Shown: positions 45,388 through 53,979 of the stretch, in pieces
Layout of the letters: each line of letters opens with the position of its first letter
Position numbering within the stretch: the stretch's first letter is position 1
From: Desulfobacula sp.
GTDB lineage: Bacteria; Desulfobacterota; Desulfobacteria; Desulfobacterales; Desulfobacteraceae
Reading direction: 5' to 3'
Assembly (NCBI GenBank): GCA_018645325.1
Contig: JABGOU010000013.1
Span: 21,787-85,786 of the forward strand
Length of the DNA stretch: 64,000 nt
Made by a program: the position numbers and the translations under genes
The notes under the pieces: model-generated
Database searches by the model: none
Seen by the model: the letters and a program-made list of their open reading frames with translations, nothing else
What the model was told of the DNA's origin: nothing

Positions 45388-45415
45388 TGTAAATAGGTAT
45401 AAACCCCTATTTACA
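45388..45415. promoter_or_regulatory. Palindrome in the divergent promoter region
   Basis: TGTAAATAGG (45388-45397) and CCTATTTACA (45406-45415) form a perfect 10-bp inverted repeat with an 8-base spacer. It lies 49 bases before the GGDEF-EAL gene and 56 bases before the nuclease gene, suiting a shared operator or a leader hairpin. Confidence 0.45.
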
Positions 45416-45470
45416 AGGACAATTATTTAGTGCCTTTGTGCTGGTTAAAAAAATATGGTAAACATTTTTT

Positions 45471-46106
45471 ATGATGAAACTTTTCTTTCGCTTTTTCCTT
45501 GTCCTTTTTTTAAGTCTTTTTCTTTTTGGAAATATTTATTTCTGGATTGACGAAAACGGGACCAAACATTTTACAAATGTTTCTCCACCGCAAAATCAAA
45601 AAGTTGAAGAACAAAAAGAAAGCCGGACTATTTTTAAAAAGCTGTCATCCCCAAAAAACAAGAGTCGGTTATTCAAGGTGGTAAAAATTTTTGACGGGGA
45701 TACTATAAAGGTTAAAGGATTTGACCTGACATTCAAAATAAGGCTTGTGGGAATTGATTGCCCTGAAATTGGATTTAACAACCGGAAAAACCAGCCCTTT
45801 AGTCTAAAAGCAAAACAATATCTGATCCATTTACTGGATAATAAAAAAATTGCTATTAAAACTTATGGAACAGACGCTTACAACAGGCAATTGGCAGAAG
45901 TTTTTGCCGACAATAAAAACATAAACCTTGAAATGATAAAAGCCGGACTGGCAGAAGTGTATAAGGGTAGGCGCCCCGCAAATCTTGACTCGCAAACCTA
46001 TTTAAGAGAAGAGGCCTATGCCAGACAAACCGGCAAAGGGATGTGGAGACAGGGCAACTTTTATAAAAGCCCTAAACAATGGCGAAAAGAAAATCCAAGA
46101 GAATAA
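45471..46106 (+). CDS. Thermonuclease-family (SNase) protein with N-terminal DUF4124 segment
   Basis: This is a 211-residue secreted or membrane-anchored nuclease. A hydrophobic signal (RFFLVLFLSLFLFG) is followed by a DUF4124-like stretch (IYFWIDENGTKHFTNVSPP) and the staphylococcal nuclease fold (about 65-200): VKIFDGDTIKV, KIRLVGIDCPE (catalytic Arg and Asp), DNKKIAIKTYGTDAYNRQLAEVF (second Arg), LAEVYKGRRP. The needed active-site residues appear present. No obvious ribosome site precedes the start; ATG 45474 is an alternative. It stands alone. Confidence 0.85.
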   Translation: MMKLFFRFFLVLFLSLFLFGNIYFWIDENGTKHFTNVSPPQNQKVEEQKESRTIFKKLSSPKNKSRLFKVVKIFDGDTIKVKGFDLTFKIRLVGIDCPEIGFNNRKNQPFSLKAKQYLIHLLDNKKIAIKTYGTDAYNRQLAEVFADNKNINLEMIKAGLAEVYKGRRPANLDSQTYLREEAYARQTGKGMWRQGNFYKSPKQWRKENPRE

Positions 46107-46354
46107 TTTTTCACAAATTTTAAAGAGGTAATATTGGTCCTGTTGTTGCCCACTGCTTTAATAAAACCCTTCTGGCCCGGCATTGCACAATCTCCATAAA
46201 AACACACCCATATTCCTATACTTGATCGTTTAAGCAAAAAAGCCTTATATTAATTGGAATATCAATGTCAGCCTTTTTTATAATAGAAATATAATATCTT
46301 AGAATCATATAACATACTATATTTAAAAGAAAAATATATAATATATTTTTATAC
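46107..46354. other. Non-coding stretch after the nuclease gene
   Basis: There is no open frame of note on either strand. The stretch is AT-rich toward the proX promoter. No terminator with a T-run was recognised. Confidence 0.4.
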
Positions 46355-46381
46355 TTGACAAATGCATGAATATATTACTAT
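46355..46381 (+). promoter_or_regulatory. Probable promoter of the betaine operon
   Basis: A perfect -35 TTGACA (46355-46360) is followed after 15 bases by TACTAT (46376-46381), a 4/6 match to the -10. Spacing is short, so activation or an alternative -10 is possible. The candidate LacI operator lies immediately downstream. Confidence 0.5.
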
Positions 46382-46382
46382 G

Positions 46383-46398
46383 ACTTAAACGATTAATC
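46383..46398 (+). promoter_or_regulatory. Candidate LacI-type operator before proX
   Basis: ACTTAAACGATTAATC matches the perfect palindrome at 61211-61226 at 13 of 16 positions, with the left half (ACTTAAACG) identical. It abuts the -10 box, so bound repressor would block initiation. Confidence 0.5.
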
Positions 46399-46531
46399 AA
46401 AATGAGTTGTCTATCAAAACTTATGCATATGAAAGGAGGTGTGCCCAAAGGACAAAAAGTCCTGTACAAAAATAGCCTGAAAAAGAGCATTATGGTTAAT
46501 ATTTAATTAAAGGGAATAAGGAGAATGAAAA

Positions 46532-47488
46532 ATGGTTAAAGTAAAAAAAATCGTATTAACTACCTTGTTTGTTTCTGTATGTGTTGTCCTGTCACTGGGG
46601 ACATCCTGGGCTGCCAGGAAAAACGTTATCATTGCTGAACAGAGCTGGACAGGATCTACGGTAATCTGTCAGGTGATGAAATATGTCCTTGAAAACAAAT
46701 TAGATATCCCTGTTAAAATCACCCAGCTCAACGGTTCTGTAACCTGGGTGGGCATGGATAAAGGTGACGTGGATGTCTTTTCTGATATCTGGGAGACAGC
46801 TGAGATAGAAGGTATAAAAAAATACACCGAAGAGAAAAAGACCTGCGAAGTGGTATTAAGCTACGCCAATGCACCACAGGGCTGGTATATACCTAAATTT
46901 GCTGCTGAAGAACACGGAATTAAAACTATAGAGGATTTAAAAGGTAAAGAAAAACTCTTTGATATTGACGGCAATGGCAAAGGCGACCTCTGGGGCGGGC
47001 CTACCAGCTGGAAGGTAAATGAAATTACTTCCATAAAAATCAGAGATTACGGACTTGATTTTGAAAACCTGGGTGTTGAGCAGTGGGCCTGGCTTGCAAC
47101 TTTGAAAGCAGCCATCCTTAAGAAAAAACCGGTAATTTTTTATTACTGGGAACCTGAGTGGCTTTTTTCCGAATATGACCTGGTCAAGATTCAGGAACCG
47201 GCCTATGATGATGCCAAATACAAATATGTTCAAAAGCATCCTGAGCAGAGCAAAATCACCTGTGAATTCCAACCGAGTGATGTATGGGTCGGCCTTAGCA
47301 AAAAAATGGAAAAACGCCTTCCCAAAGCCTATCAATTTTTCAAAAACTGGTCCATCCCCATTGAAGAGGTTAATCATCTTATCGCCATGGTTACGGAGCT
47401 TGATGGAAAACAAAAGTTGACCGGAGCAGATGCAGCCAAAAAATGGGTTGAAGACAATCCAGATATTGTGAATACCTGGCTTAAATAG
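46532..47488 (+). CDS. Glycine betaine/proline betaine-type substrate-binding protein (ProX/OpuAC family)
   Basis: This is a 318-residue periplasmic receptor for a quaternary ammonium solute. A Sec signal (KKIVLTTLFVSVCVVLSLG) ends in a plausible SWA-A cleavage site. The OpuAC fold carries many Trp residues that could build the cation-pi box (QSWTGST, DIWETAE, WGGPTSW, YYWEPEW, DVWVG). ATG 46532 has AAGGAG eight bases upstream. The 5' leader is about 130 bases and contains a hairpin (AGGAC-AAAAA-GTCCT) and a strong AAAGGAGGTG with no start codon at a proper distance. It is followed by ATPase and permease genes and two MttB methyltransferases, implying uptake for catabolism rather than only osmoprotection. 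The stop is TAG. Confidence 0.88.
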   Translation: MVKVKKIVLTTLFVSVCVVLSLGTSWAARKNVIIAEQSWTGSTVICQVMKYVLENKLDIPVKITQLNGSVTWVGMDKGDVDVFSDIWETAEIEGIKKYTEEKKTCEVVLSYANAPQGWYIPKFAAEEHGIKTIEDLKGKEKLFDIDGNGKGDLWGGPTSWKVNEITSIKIRDYGLDFENLGVEQWAWLATLKAAILKKKPVIFYYWEPEWLFSEYDLVKIQEPAYDDAKYKYVQKHPEQSKITCEFQPSDVWVGLSKKMEKRLPKAYQFFKNWSIPIEEVNHLIAMVTELDGKQKLTGADAAKKWVEDNPDIVNTWLK

Positions 47489-47505
47489 AGTATTTAGGAA
47501 ATTAA

Positions 47506-47543
47506 AATATGCCATGGTTTTATTGATACTGCCATGGCATATT
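47506..47543 (+). promoter_or_regulatory. Intercistronic stem-loop between proX and proV homologues
   Basis: AATATGCCATGG (47506-47517) and CCATGGCATATT (47532-47543) form a perfect 12-bp stem with a 14-base loop and no T-run. Such a hairpin after a binding-protein gene usually protects the upstream mRNA, raising binding protein over the ATPase and permease. Confidence 0.6.
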
Positions 47544-47594
47544 ATTCAAGCAGGATTCTCAATTCAAACAATATATTAATATGAAAGGGTCCCC

Positions 47595-48818
47595 ATGGCT
47601 GAAAAAACGAGTTCAAAGATAAAAATTAAATGCAAAGACGTCTGGAAAGTATTCGGGCCTGAGCCTCAAGATATTATTAAAAACTGGGATCAGTACAATG
47701 CCATGAATAAGGTTGAGCGTCTAAAAAAGACTGGATGCGTGGTGGGAACCCAGCAAGCGTCATTCCAGGTCGCTGAAGGGGAAATTTTTTGTCTCATGGG
47801 TCTGTCCGGGAGTGGTAAATCAACCTTGCTGCGCTGCATCAACCGACTTCATGAACCCACAGCAGGCAAGGTATTTATTGACGACCAGGACATTACAGAC
47901 ATGTCAGGCCTGGAACTCAGGGAAATACGGAGACAAAAAACAGGGATGGTTTTCCAGCATTTTGCACTGCTGCCCCACAGGAGACTGGTAAAAAATGCAG
48001 CTTTTGGGTTGGAGGTACAGGGACTGGAGAAAAAAGAGCGGGAAAAAAAGGCCTATGAAGCCCTTGAGTTAGTGGGGCTAAAAGGTTGGGAAAATAGTTA
48101 TCCCTATGAGTTGAGCGGCGGTATGCAGCAGCGGGTAGGACTTGCCAGAGCCCTAGCCACCAATCCGGAAATTCTGCTGATGGACGAAGCTTTCAGTGCA
48201 CTGGATCCCCTGATTAAAAGGCAGATGCAGGATGAATTTGTGAAATTGATCAAAAAGGTTAAAAAAACCATCATTTTTGTCACCCATGACCTGCATGAGG
48301 CATTAAGAATTGCAAACCATATCGCCATTATGAAAGACGGAGCCATAGTTCAACAGGGCACGCCGGCAGAAATTGTCTTAAACCCTGCAAAAGGATATGT
48401 TGAAGAATTTGTAAAAGACCTTCCCAAAACAAAATTCATAACGGCACAGGATATCATGCAACCACTCGACAAGTGGGTAATGCCGGTTGCTTCTTCCACT
48501 AAGGAGTTGATCAACAAAATGACTAAAAATAATTTGCGATTTTCCTTTATAGTGGATGAAAATCAAAAGGTGGTGGACACGGTGGACTACTTCAATCTTA
48601 CACTCCTCACCGGGCCTTCTCAATCCATTGAAGATGTTCCAAAAGAATATCGCCCGTCTCATTATCCAACCCTGAGCATTTCCGGTGATACATTTCTGGA
48701 ATCATTATTGGACAAGGCGGCAGACACAAAGGTTCCCCTTGTAATCAATGATGATCAGGGTAGAATCCAGGGAGTCATTTCCAGAGAAACAATATTGACA
48801 ACCTTGCAATCCGCATAA
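47595..48818 (+). CDS. Betaine ABC transporter ATPase (ProV/OpuAA-like)
   Basis: This is a 407-residue ATPase for the betaine importer. Walker A is GLSGSGKST, the signature LSGGMQQR and Walker B ILLMDEAFSALD. Family-specific stretches are KTGMVFQHFALLPHRRLVKNAAFGLE, and C-terminal tandem CBS domains from about residue 280, which in OpuA sense ionic strength. It belongs to the same operon as the binding protein and permease, and the permease begins 16 bases on. Confidence 0.92.
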   Translation: MAEKTSSKIKIKCKDVWKVFGPEPQDIIKNWDQYNAMNKVERLKKTGCVVGTQQASFQVAEGEIFCLMGLSGSGKSTLLRCINRLHEPTAGKVFIDDQDITDMSGLELREIRRQKTGMVFQHFALLPHRRLVKNAAFGLEVQGLEKKEREKKAYEALELVGLKGWENSYPYELSGGMQQRVGLARALATNPEILLMDEAFSALDPLIKRQMQDEFVKLIKKVKKTIIFVTHDLHEALRIANHIAIMKDGAIVQQGTPAEIVLNPAKGYVEEFVKDLPKTKFITAQDIMQPLDKWVMPVASSTKELINKMTKNNLRFSFIVDENQKVVDTVDYFNLTLLTGPSQSIEDVPKEYRPSHYPTLSISGDTFLESLLDKAADTKVPLVINDDQGRIQGVISRETILTTLQSA

Positions 48819-48834
48819 TTTTTAAGGAGTTTGT

Positions 48835-49692
48835 ATGATAAAATTTCCCGTAAGAATACCCTTGGGACAGTGGGCAGAAAGTATTGTCAACTGGTTGACA
48901 GAAAATTTCTCAACGGTTTTTGATTCTATTAAAGTCGTTGTTGAATTTTTATTGGTTCAGCTGGATAGTTTTTTTGTCTGGGTGCCATGGCCTGTAATGT
49001 TAATAGGCCTTACTTTATGCGGGTGGATCGTCGCCGGTAAAAGGGTCGGTATTCTAACAGCTGCATGTCTTTTTGGTCTTGGATGCCTGGACCTTTGGGT
49101 GATTGGTATGAGTACCCTTGCTCTGGTTACAACAGCGGTATTTATTTCTGTTTTATTTGGACTTCCAATAGGGATTCTGGCCGCAAAAAGCCCCAGGTTT
49201 GATGTCATTCTTAGACCGATCCTAGACGGTATGCAGACCATTCCCAGTTTTGTATATTTGATTCCGGCTATCATGTTTTTCGGTATTGGTAATGTGCCTG
49301 GCATTATTGCCACGGTGATTTTCGCCCTGCCACCCATGGTCAGATTGACCAGCCTGGGGATCCAACAGGTAGACAAGGAAGTGGTAGAAGCAGGCGTTGC
49401 TTTTGGCTGCACTCCGGTTCAGCTTCTGTTAAAGATTCAGCTACCCCTTGCTATCCCGAGCATCATGACCGGTGTGAATCAAACCGTAATGATGGCACTT
49501 TCTATGGTAGTGGTTGCAGCCATGATCGGTGCCGGCGGCCTTGGTTCTAAAATTCTGTACAGTATCCAGCGTATTGATCTTGGAGTCGGTATTGAGGCCG
49601 GCCTTGGCATACTGTTCATTGCCGTGGTGCTGGACCGGATTCTCCAGGGAGTTACCAAAAAACAACAGGATGCCATTATGCATCAGAAATAA
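48835..49692 (+). CDS. Betaine ABC transporter permease (ProW/OpuAB-like)
   Basis: This is a 285-residue inner-membrane permease with about six to seven transmembrane helices. The N-terminal PLGQWAESIVNWLTENF and core PILDGMQTIPSFVYLIPAIMFFGIGNVPG are characteristic of ProW. The EAA-type loop is VDKEVVEAGVAFGCTPVQLLLKIQLPLA. It completes the three-part importer with the preceding genes; the pyrrolysine-type MttB gene follows after 53 bases. Confidence 0.92.
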   Translation: MIKFPVRIPLGQWAESIVNWLTENFSTVFDSIKVVVEFLLVQLDSFFVWVPWPVMLIGLTLCGWIVAGKRVGILTAACLFGLGCLDLWVIGMSTLALVTTAVFISVLFGLPIGILAAKSPRFDVILRPILDGMQTIPSFVYLIPAIMFFGIGNVPGIIATVIFALPPMVRLTSLGIQQVDKEVVEAGVAFGCTPVQLLLKIQLPLAIPSIMTGVNQTVMMALSMVVVAAMIGAGGLGSKILYSIQRIDLGVGIEAGLGILFIAVVLDRILQGVTKKQQDAIMHQK

Positions 49693-49745
49693 GTGCAACC
49701 TGTTGTCCATATAAATCATTTTTTATAAAAAAGGAGTATAATTTT

Positions 49746-51233
49746 GTGAGACGAAATATCCATGCAGGGAAGGCAGGGAGCGGAGGCTTTAGCCTTAACA
49801 CCCTGACCGATGATGAATTATACGAAATTCATCTGGCAACCCTGGAAGTCCTTGAGAAAACAGGCGTTTTTGTCGAGGATGAAGAGGCGCTGGAGCTGTT
49901 TCATGGCAATGGAGCCAAAATTGACAAGGCTAAAAAGATTGCCAAGCTACCACCCTACCTGGTTGAAGAGACGCTTCGATCAGCGCCCCCGAAATTCGTG
50001 ATGGCCGGCAGACGACCCCAGGATGATTTTGTCCTGGAAAACAACAGGGTGGGGTTTACCATGTTCGGTGAAGGCATCCTGGTCAATGATCTGGAAACCG
50101 GAGAGCTGCGGGAACCGACGAAAAAGGATGTGGCTCTGTCTGCCAAGCTCGGGGATTATTTAAGTGAGGTGTCCGTATCCAACCGTGCAGTAGGAGCCCA
50201 CGACGTTCCGGCGGACGTAGCCCCCCTCCATAATGCAGAAGCTATTTTTGCTAATACAAGCAAGCATTTTATGATTGGTCCATTTGGGGGGTATCAGGCC
50301 CGTCAGATTATTAAAATGGCCAAGGCCGTTGCAGGCGGTGATGAAGCCTTAAGGGAAAGACCTCTGGTCTCTTTCCATACCTGCCCGGTCAGTCCTTTAA
50401 GGCTTGTCAAAGATACCTGTGAGGTTATCATGGAATCGGCCAAAGGCGGTGTGCTGGTGAACATGATCTCCATGGCCATGGCAGGTGCTTCATCCTCCAT
50501 CCATCTTGCAGGGACCCTGGTGAATCACAATGCCGAAATGCTGGCATCGGTGGCCCTAAGCCAGCTTACGGCCAAAGGTTCCCCCATTATGTATGGCAGT
50601 TCCACTACGGCCATGGATCTTCGGTTTGCCGCAGCCACGGTCGGCGCACCCGAATGTGCCGTGATCAACGCTGCTGTGGCAAGACTGGCCAGGTATAACA
50701 GCCTGCCCAGTTTTGTTGCCGGTGGCTAGGGCGACAGCAAAATATCCGATGCCCAGCTGGGTCATGAAAAGACCCTTTCCGGACTTCTTACGGCGTTGGC
50801 AGGTGCCAACATCATTTATGGTCTGGGAATGCTTGAAATGGGTGTCACTTTTGATTACGGGCAATTGGTTATGGATAATGAATTTGCCCAGATGATCAAC
50901 TATTGTGTAAATGGTATTCCTGTGAACGATGAAACCCTTTCCGTAGACGCGATCAAAGAGGTAGGATCCTTTAAAGATTTTGTCAGCCGGAAGGAAACGT
51001 TTGAACACATGAGATCCATTTCACACCCTAAGCTGATTGATCGTAAAGTTAGGGATAAATGGAAAGCACAAGGCTCCAAAGATATTTATCAAAGATCAAT
51101 GGAAGAGGCTAGAAAAATCATTGATACCCATACGCCTTATCCCCTGTCGGATGATGTTAAGGCTGAACTCAGGGAAATTGTAAAAGAGACGGAACGTCAT
51201 TTTGGGTTGGATCACACAACTCCTGATTTTTAA
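49746..51233 (+). CDS. MttB-family methylamine/quaternary-amine:corrinoid methyltransferase with in-frame TAG (predicted pyrrolysine 328)
   Basis: This is a 495-residue methyltransferase that moves a methyl group from a tri- or quaternary methylamine to a corrinoid protein. The first 327 codons end RYNSLPSFVAGG, then TAG (50727-50729), and the same frame continues GDSKISDAQLGHEKTLSG without a stop to TAA at 51233. The TAG occupies the position of the active-site pyrrolysine in archaeal MttB (residue 334 in Methanosarcina barkeri), which strongly supports readthrough as Pyl. Without it the protein would lose a third of the TIM barrel. The start is GTG 49746, with AAAGGAG upstream. It is co-directional with the betaine importer and a non-Pyl paralogue at 51384. 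The substrate is not proven: trimethylamine, glycine betaine or another betaine are candidates. pylSBCD/pylT must lie elsewhere. Confidence 0.9.
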
Positions 51234-51252
51234 CTTCAAACTCGGTACAGTC

Positions 51253-51355
51253 CGGTCCTTTTACAAAACAGATAAGGTGCAGCATTCAATTCCCATGACG
51301 CATTTCTCTTTTTTTTTGGGGGAGGGGCCAGATTTAAAGTTTTGTAAAAGGACCG
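51253..51355 (+). promoter_or_regulatory. Long-range stem-loop between the two mttB genes
   Basis: CGGTCCTTTTACAAAAC (51253-51269) is perfectly complementary to GTTTTGTAAAAGGACCG (51339-51355), with a 69-base loop containing a T-run and GGGGGAGGGG. It begins 20 bases after the Pyl-MttB stop and ends 29 bases before the next start. It could set relative expression of the two paralogues; this is inference. Confidence 0.6.
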
Positions 51356-51383
51356 TGAATTTAAATTATAAAAGAGGGAACTG

Positions 51384-52880
51384 ATGGAACAAAGCATAAG
51401 ATCAGGCCATATCACCATACCGGGGTTTTCATTGCCCGTATTTTCCGATGATGAGATTAAGATCCTTCACCAGGCCACTCTGGATATCCTTGAAAAAACA
51501 GGGGTAAAAGTAGAATCCAAAGAAGCCCTTGAAATTTTCCAGGGTGCGGGTGCTGTCATTGAAGGAAACGGAGAAACCGGGATTGTGAAATTACCGGCCC
51601 ACCTGGTTGAAGCCTGTATTAAATCTTCACCCGGCAGGGTCATCTACCACGGCAGGAACCCGAAACAAAGTTATCGGGTCGACCAGGGAGAAGTCGGCTT
51701 CTCAACCTTTGGTGAATGCATCAAGGTCATTGATCCCACCAGCCGGCAGATCGGCCCGGCTTCCAAAGAAGCATTGGGCAGAGCTGCTCTCCTGGTGGAT
51801 TATCTGGACCAGATGGCAGTCTTGGAGCGCCCCATGGGATCTCTGGATAAACCAGCACAAACTCAGCCCCTGCATAACTTTGAAGCCATGGTAAAAAACT
51901 GCGGCAAACATATTTTTATGGGGTTCAACAGTCGGGAAAATGCAAAAAAGATTTTTGAAATGGCCGCCGTCTGTATGGGAGGGAAGGATAAATTCAGAGA
52001 AACTCCTATTGTCACAGCTTTTATTACCCCCACAAGCCCTTTGGAACTGGTGAAAAATTGCTGTGATGTCATTATTGAATCTGCCAGAGCCGGTGTTGGG
52101 GTAGCCCCGATTTCCATGGTTCTAAGCGGCGCTACAGCTCCGGCTACCCTTGCAGGAGCCATTGTTCAACATAATGCCGAGGTCTTAAGTGCCATTACGC
52201 TGGCCCAACTCACCCGAAAAGGCACTCCATGTACCTATGCCAGCTGCAGCACCATCATGGATCTACGGTTCTCCACTCCTGCTGTGGGCGCGCCTGAATT
52301 TGGAGTCATCAGCGCAGGTCTGGCTAAACTGGCCAGATTCTATGATATCCCATCCTGGGTTGGAGGTGGCCATTCCGACAGCAAGCTCCCTGATGCTCAG
52401 GCTGCCTATGAAAGTTCTCTTACCGCAACTGTCAGTGCCCTTTCCGGGGCAAATTTTATCTATGGTGCAGGGTGTCTCGAGTCCGGACTCACCTTTGATT
52501 TTGCCAAACTGCTCATGGATAGTGAATTAATTAATAATATTTACAAAGTGTTAAAGGGCATTGAAATCAATAAAAATACCATTGCGCTTGATCTCATTCA
52601 TGAGGTGGGGCCGGCAGGTGAATTTTTAACCAGACAACACACTTTTGATAATATGAGACAGATGTCAAGTTCTTCTCTATTTGATAGAAGGAATCGTGAT
52701 AAGTGGATGGAGGTGGCCCAGGGAAAAGATCTCACAACAAGAGCGTACGAGGAAGCAAACCATATATTAATGACCCATAAAGCATTAGAACTTCCCATTG
52801 GTGCGGATGAAGCCATGAAGGACATCATAAAAGAATATGAAACAGCGAACCAATACAAAGGAAGAAAAAATGACACCTAA
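51384..52880 (+). CDS. MttB-family methyltransferase without pyrrolysine (MtgB/MtcB-like)
   Basis: This is a 498-residue member of the MttB superfamily in which the pyrrolysine position is an ordinary residue: SWVGGGHSDSKLPDAQ, His330 aligned with the TAG of the upstream paralogue. Non-Pyl members characterised in Desulfitobacterium (MtgB, glycine betaine) and Eubacterium limosum (MtcB, MtpB; carnitine, proline betaine) demethylate quaternary amines and methylate a corrinoid protein. The betaine importer just upstream fits such a role. Conserved blocks shared with the upstream gene are QPLHNFEAM, TSPLELVKNCCDVI and IMDLRFSTPAVGAPEFGVI. It overlaps the following UroD-fold gene by 11 bases. Confidence 0.9.
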   Translation: MEQSIRSGHITIPGFSLPVFSDDEIKILHQATLDILEKTGVKVESKEALEIFQGAGAVIEGNGETGIVKLPAHLVEACIKSSPGRVIYHGRNPKQSYRVDQGEVGFSTFGECIKVIDPTSRQIGPASKEALGRAALLVDYLDQMAVLERPMGSLDKPAQTQPLHNFEAMVKNCGKHIFMGFNSRENAKKIFEMAAVCMGGKDKFRETPIVTAFITPTSPLELVKNCCDVIIESARAGVGVAPISMVLSGATAPATLAGAIVQHNAEVLSAITLAQLTRKGTPCTYASCSTIMDLRFSTPAVGAPEFGVISAGLAKLARFYDIPSWVGGGHSDSKLPDAQAAYESSLTATVSALSGANFIYGAGCLESGLTFDFAKLLMDSELINNIYKVLKGIEINKNTIALDLIHEVGPAGEFLTRQHTFDNMRQMSSSSLFDRRNRDKWMEVAQGKDLTTRAYEEANHILMTHKALELPIGADEAMKDIIKEYETANQYKGRKNDT

Positions 52881-53874
52881 AAAAAGATTCATGAAAGCGC
52901 TTAATCTTGAAGAGCCTGATTGCGTACCTTTTGCCGACTGGATAGACAAAGAGATCCGCCAGAAACTTGTGGAGGCGATGGGAGCAGACCAAATGGATGA
53001 AGGAGAATTTGCCGAAGCCATCGGGTTTGATGCCGTTGGATACCAGGACATCTATGCCATGTCACCTGTTTGCGATGAAACCATGACCGATGAAAAAGGA
53101 AATGTCCATTACATGGGCAGAGGGTTGATCCGCAGTGAAAAAGATCTTCAGATGATGAAATTTCCTGATTTGACAAAGGGCAGTCAGCTGGACGAGGCCA
53201 AACGCTTTGTGGAAGAATACGGCAAAAAAAATCTGGCTCTCTATTGTGGCATTCGACCAGGGATCCAGCCCACATATCTATCCCTTGGCTGGATGAAATT
53301 TGCAGAGTCCTCAATGGGAGATCAAAAACTTTTAAAGGGAATTTATGATCGTTATATAGAATGGAATTGTAAGAATATTGAACTGCTTGAAAGCATTGGG
53401 TTTGATTTTTTCTTTTTGTATGATGATATTGCTTACAAAAACGGGCCCATGTTCTCCCCTGCCCTTTTGCGGGACTTTTTTCTTCCCCGGTTCAAACTAT
53501 TGTCTGATAAAATTTCGATTCCATGGGCTTACCATTCAGATGGAGATCTTTCCAGGATTTTTGAAGATCTTCTTAGTCTGGGCATGAACTGCATCAACCC
53601 CATTGAACCGCCCTCAATGGATATCGAAAAGATCAAAGAACAATACGGTCACCGGGTGGCATTGTGGGGCAATATTGATCTTGTTCACACCCTTCCCTAT
53701 GGGACTGTTGAAGAGGTTGAAAAAGAAGTAAAAGAGCGTATAAAAAAAATCGGTAAAGGTGGCGGATTTATACTGGGAACCGCGAACAGTATTACTGATT
53801 TTTGCAAGGTGGAAAATGTCTTAGCCATGGCAAAAGCGGTTAAAAAATACGGAAATTATCCTATTTGCCTCTAA
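52870..53874 (+). CDS. UroD-fold methyltransferase (MtbA/MtgA-like, methylcorrinoid-dependent)
   Basis: This is a 334-residue protein of the uroporphyrinogen decarboxylase superfamily, starting MTPKKRFMKALNLEEPDCVPFADW, the entry sequence of the MtaA/MtbA/MtgA-like branch. AYHSDGDLSRIFEDLLSLGMNCINPIEP gives the His found in zinc-binding members, and GHRVALWGNIDLV and GGFILGTANSI follow. ATG 52870 is chosen because GGAAG lies just upstream; 52837 would extend it inside the mttB gene. Translationally coupled to the MttB paralogue, it probably accepts the methyl group from a methylcorrinoid and passes it to tetrahydrofolate or another acceptor. No corrinoid-binding protein gene is seen in the window. 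Confidence 0.85.
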   Translation: MTPKKRFMKALNLEEPDCVPFADWIDKEIRQKLVEAMGADQMDEGEFAEAIGFDAVGYQDIYAMSPVCDETMTDEKGNVHYMGRGLIRSEKDLQMMKFPDLTKGSQLDEAKRFVEEYGKKNLALYCGIRPGIQPTYLSLGWMKFAESSMGDQKLLKGIYDRYIEWNCKNIELLESIGFDFFFLYDDIAYKNGPMFSPALLRDFFLPRFKLLSDKISIPWAYHSDGDLSRIFEDLLSLGMNCINPIEPPSMDIEKIKEQYGHRVALWGNIDLVHTLPYGTVEEVEKEVKERIKKIGKGGGFILGTANSITDFCKVENVLAMAKAVKKYGNYPICL

Positions 53875-53979
53875 AAAACAGTGAATAAAAAATGAGCTTT
53901 AAACAACATGTTAAAGGTGTAAACTTGGCATCACAGGAGAACACGATAAACAATACTATTAAAAAAAAGGATTTAAATT

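Noticed and set aside
50730-51233. Separate short gene downstream of the TAG in mttB
   Set aside because: It is in the same frame as the upstream part and completes the MttB barrel; there is no ribosome site for an independent start at 50796.
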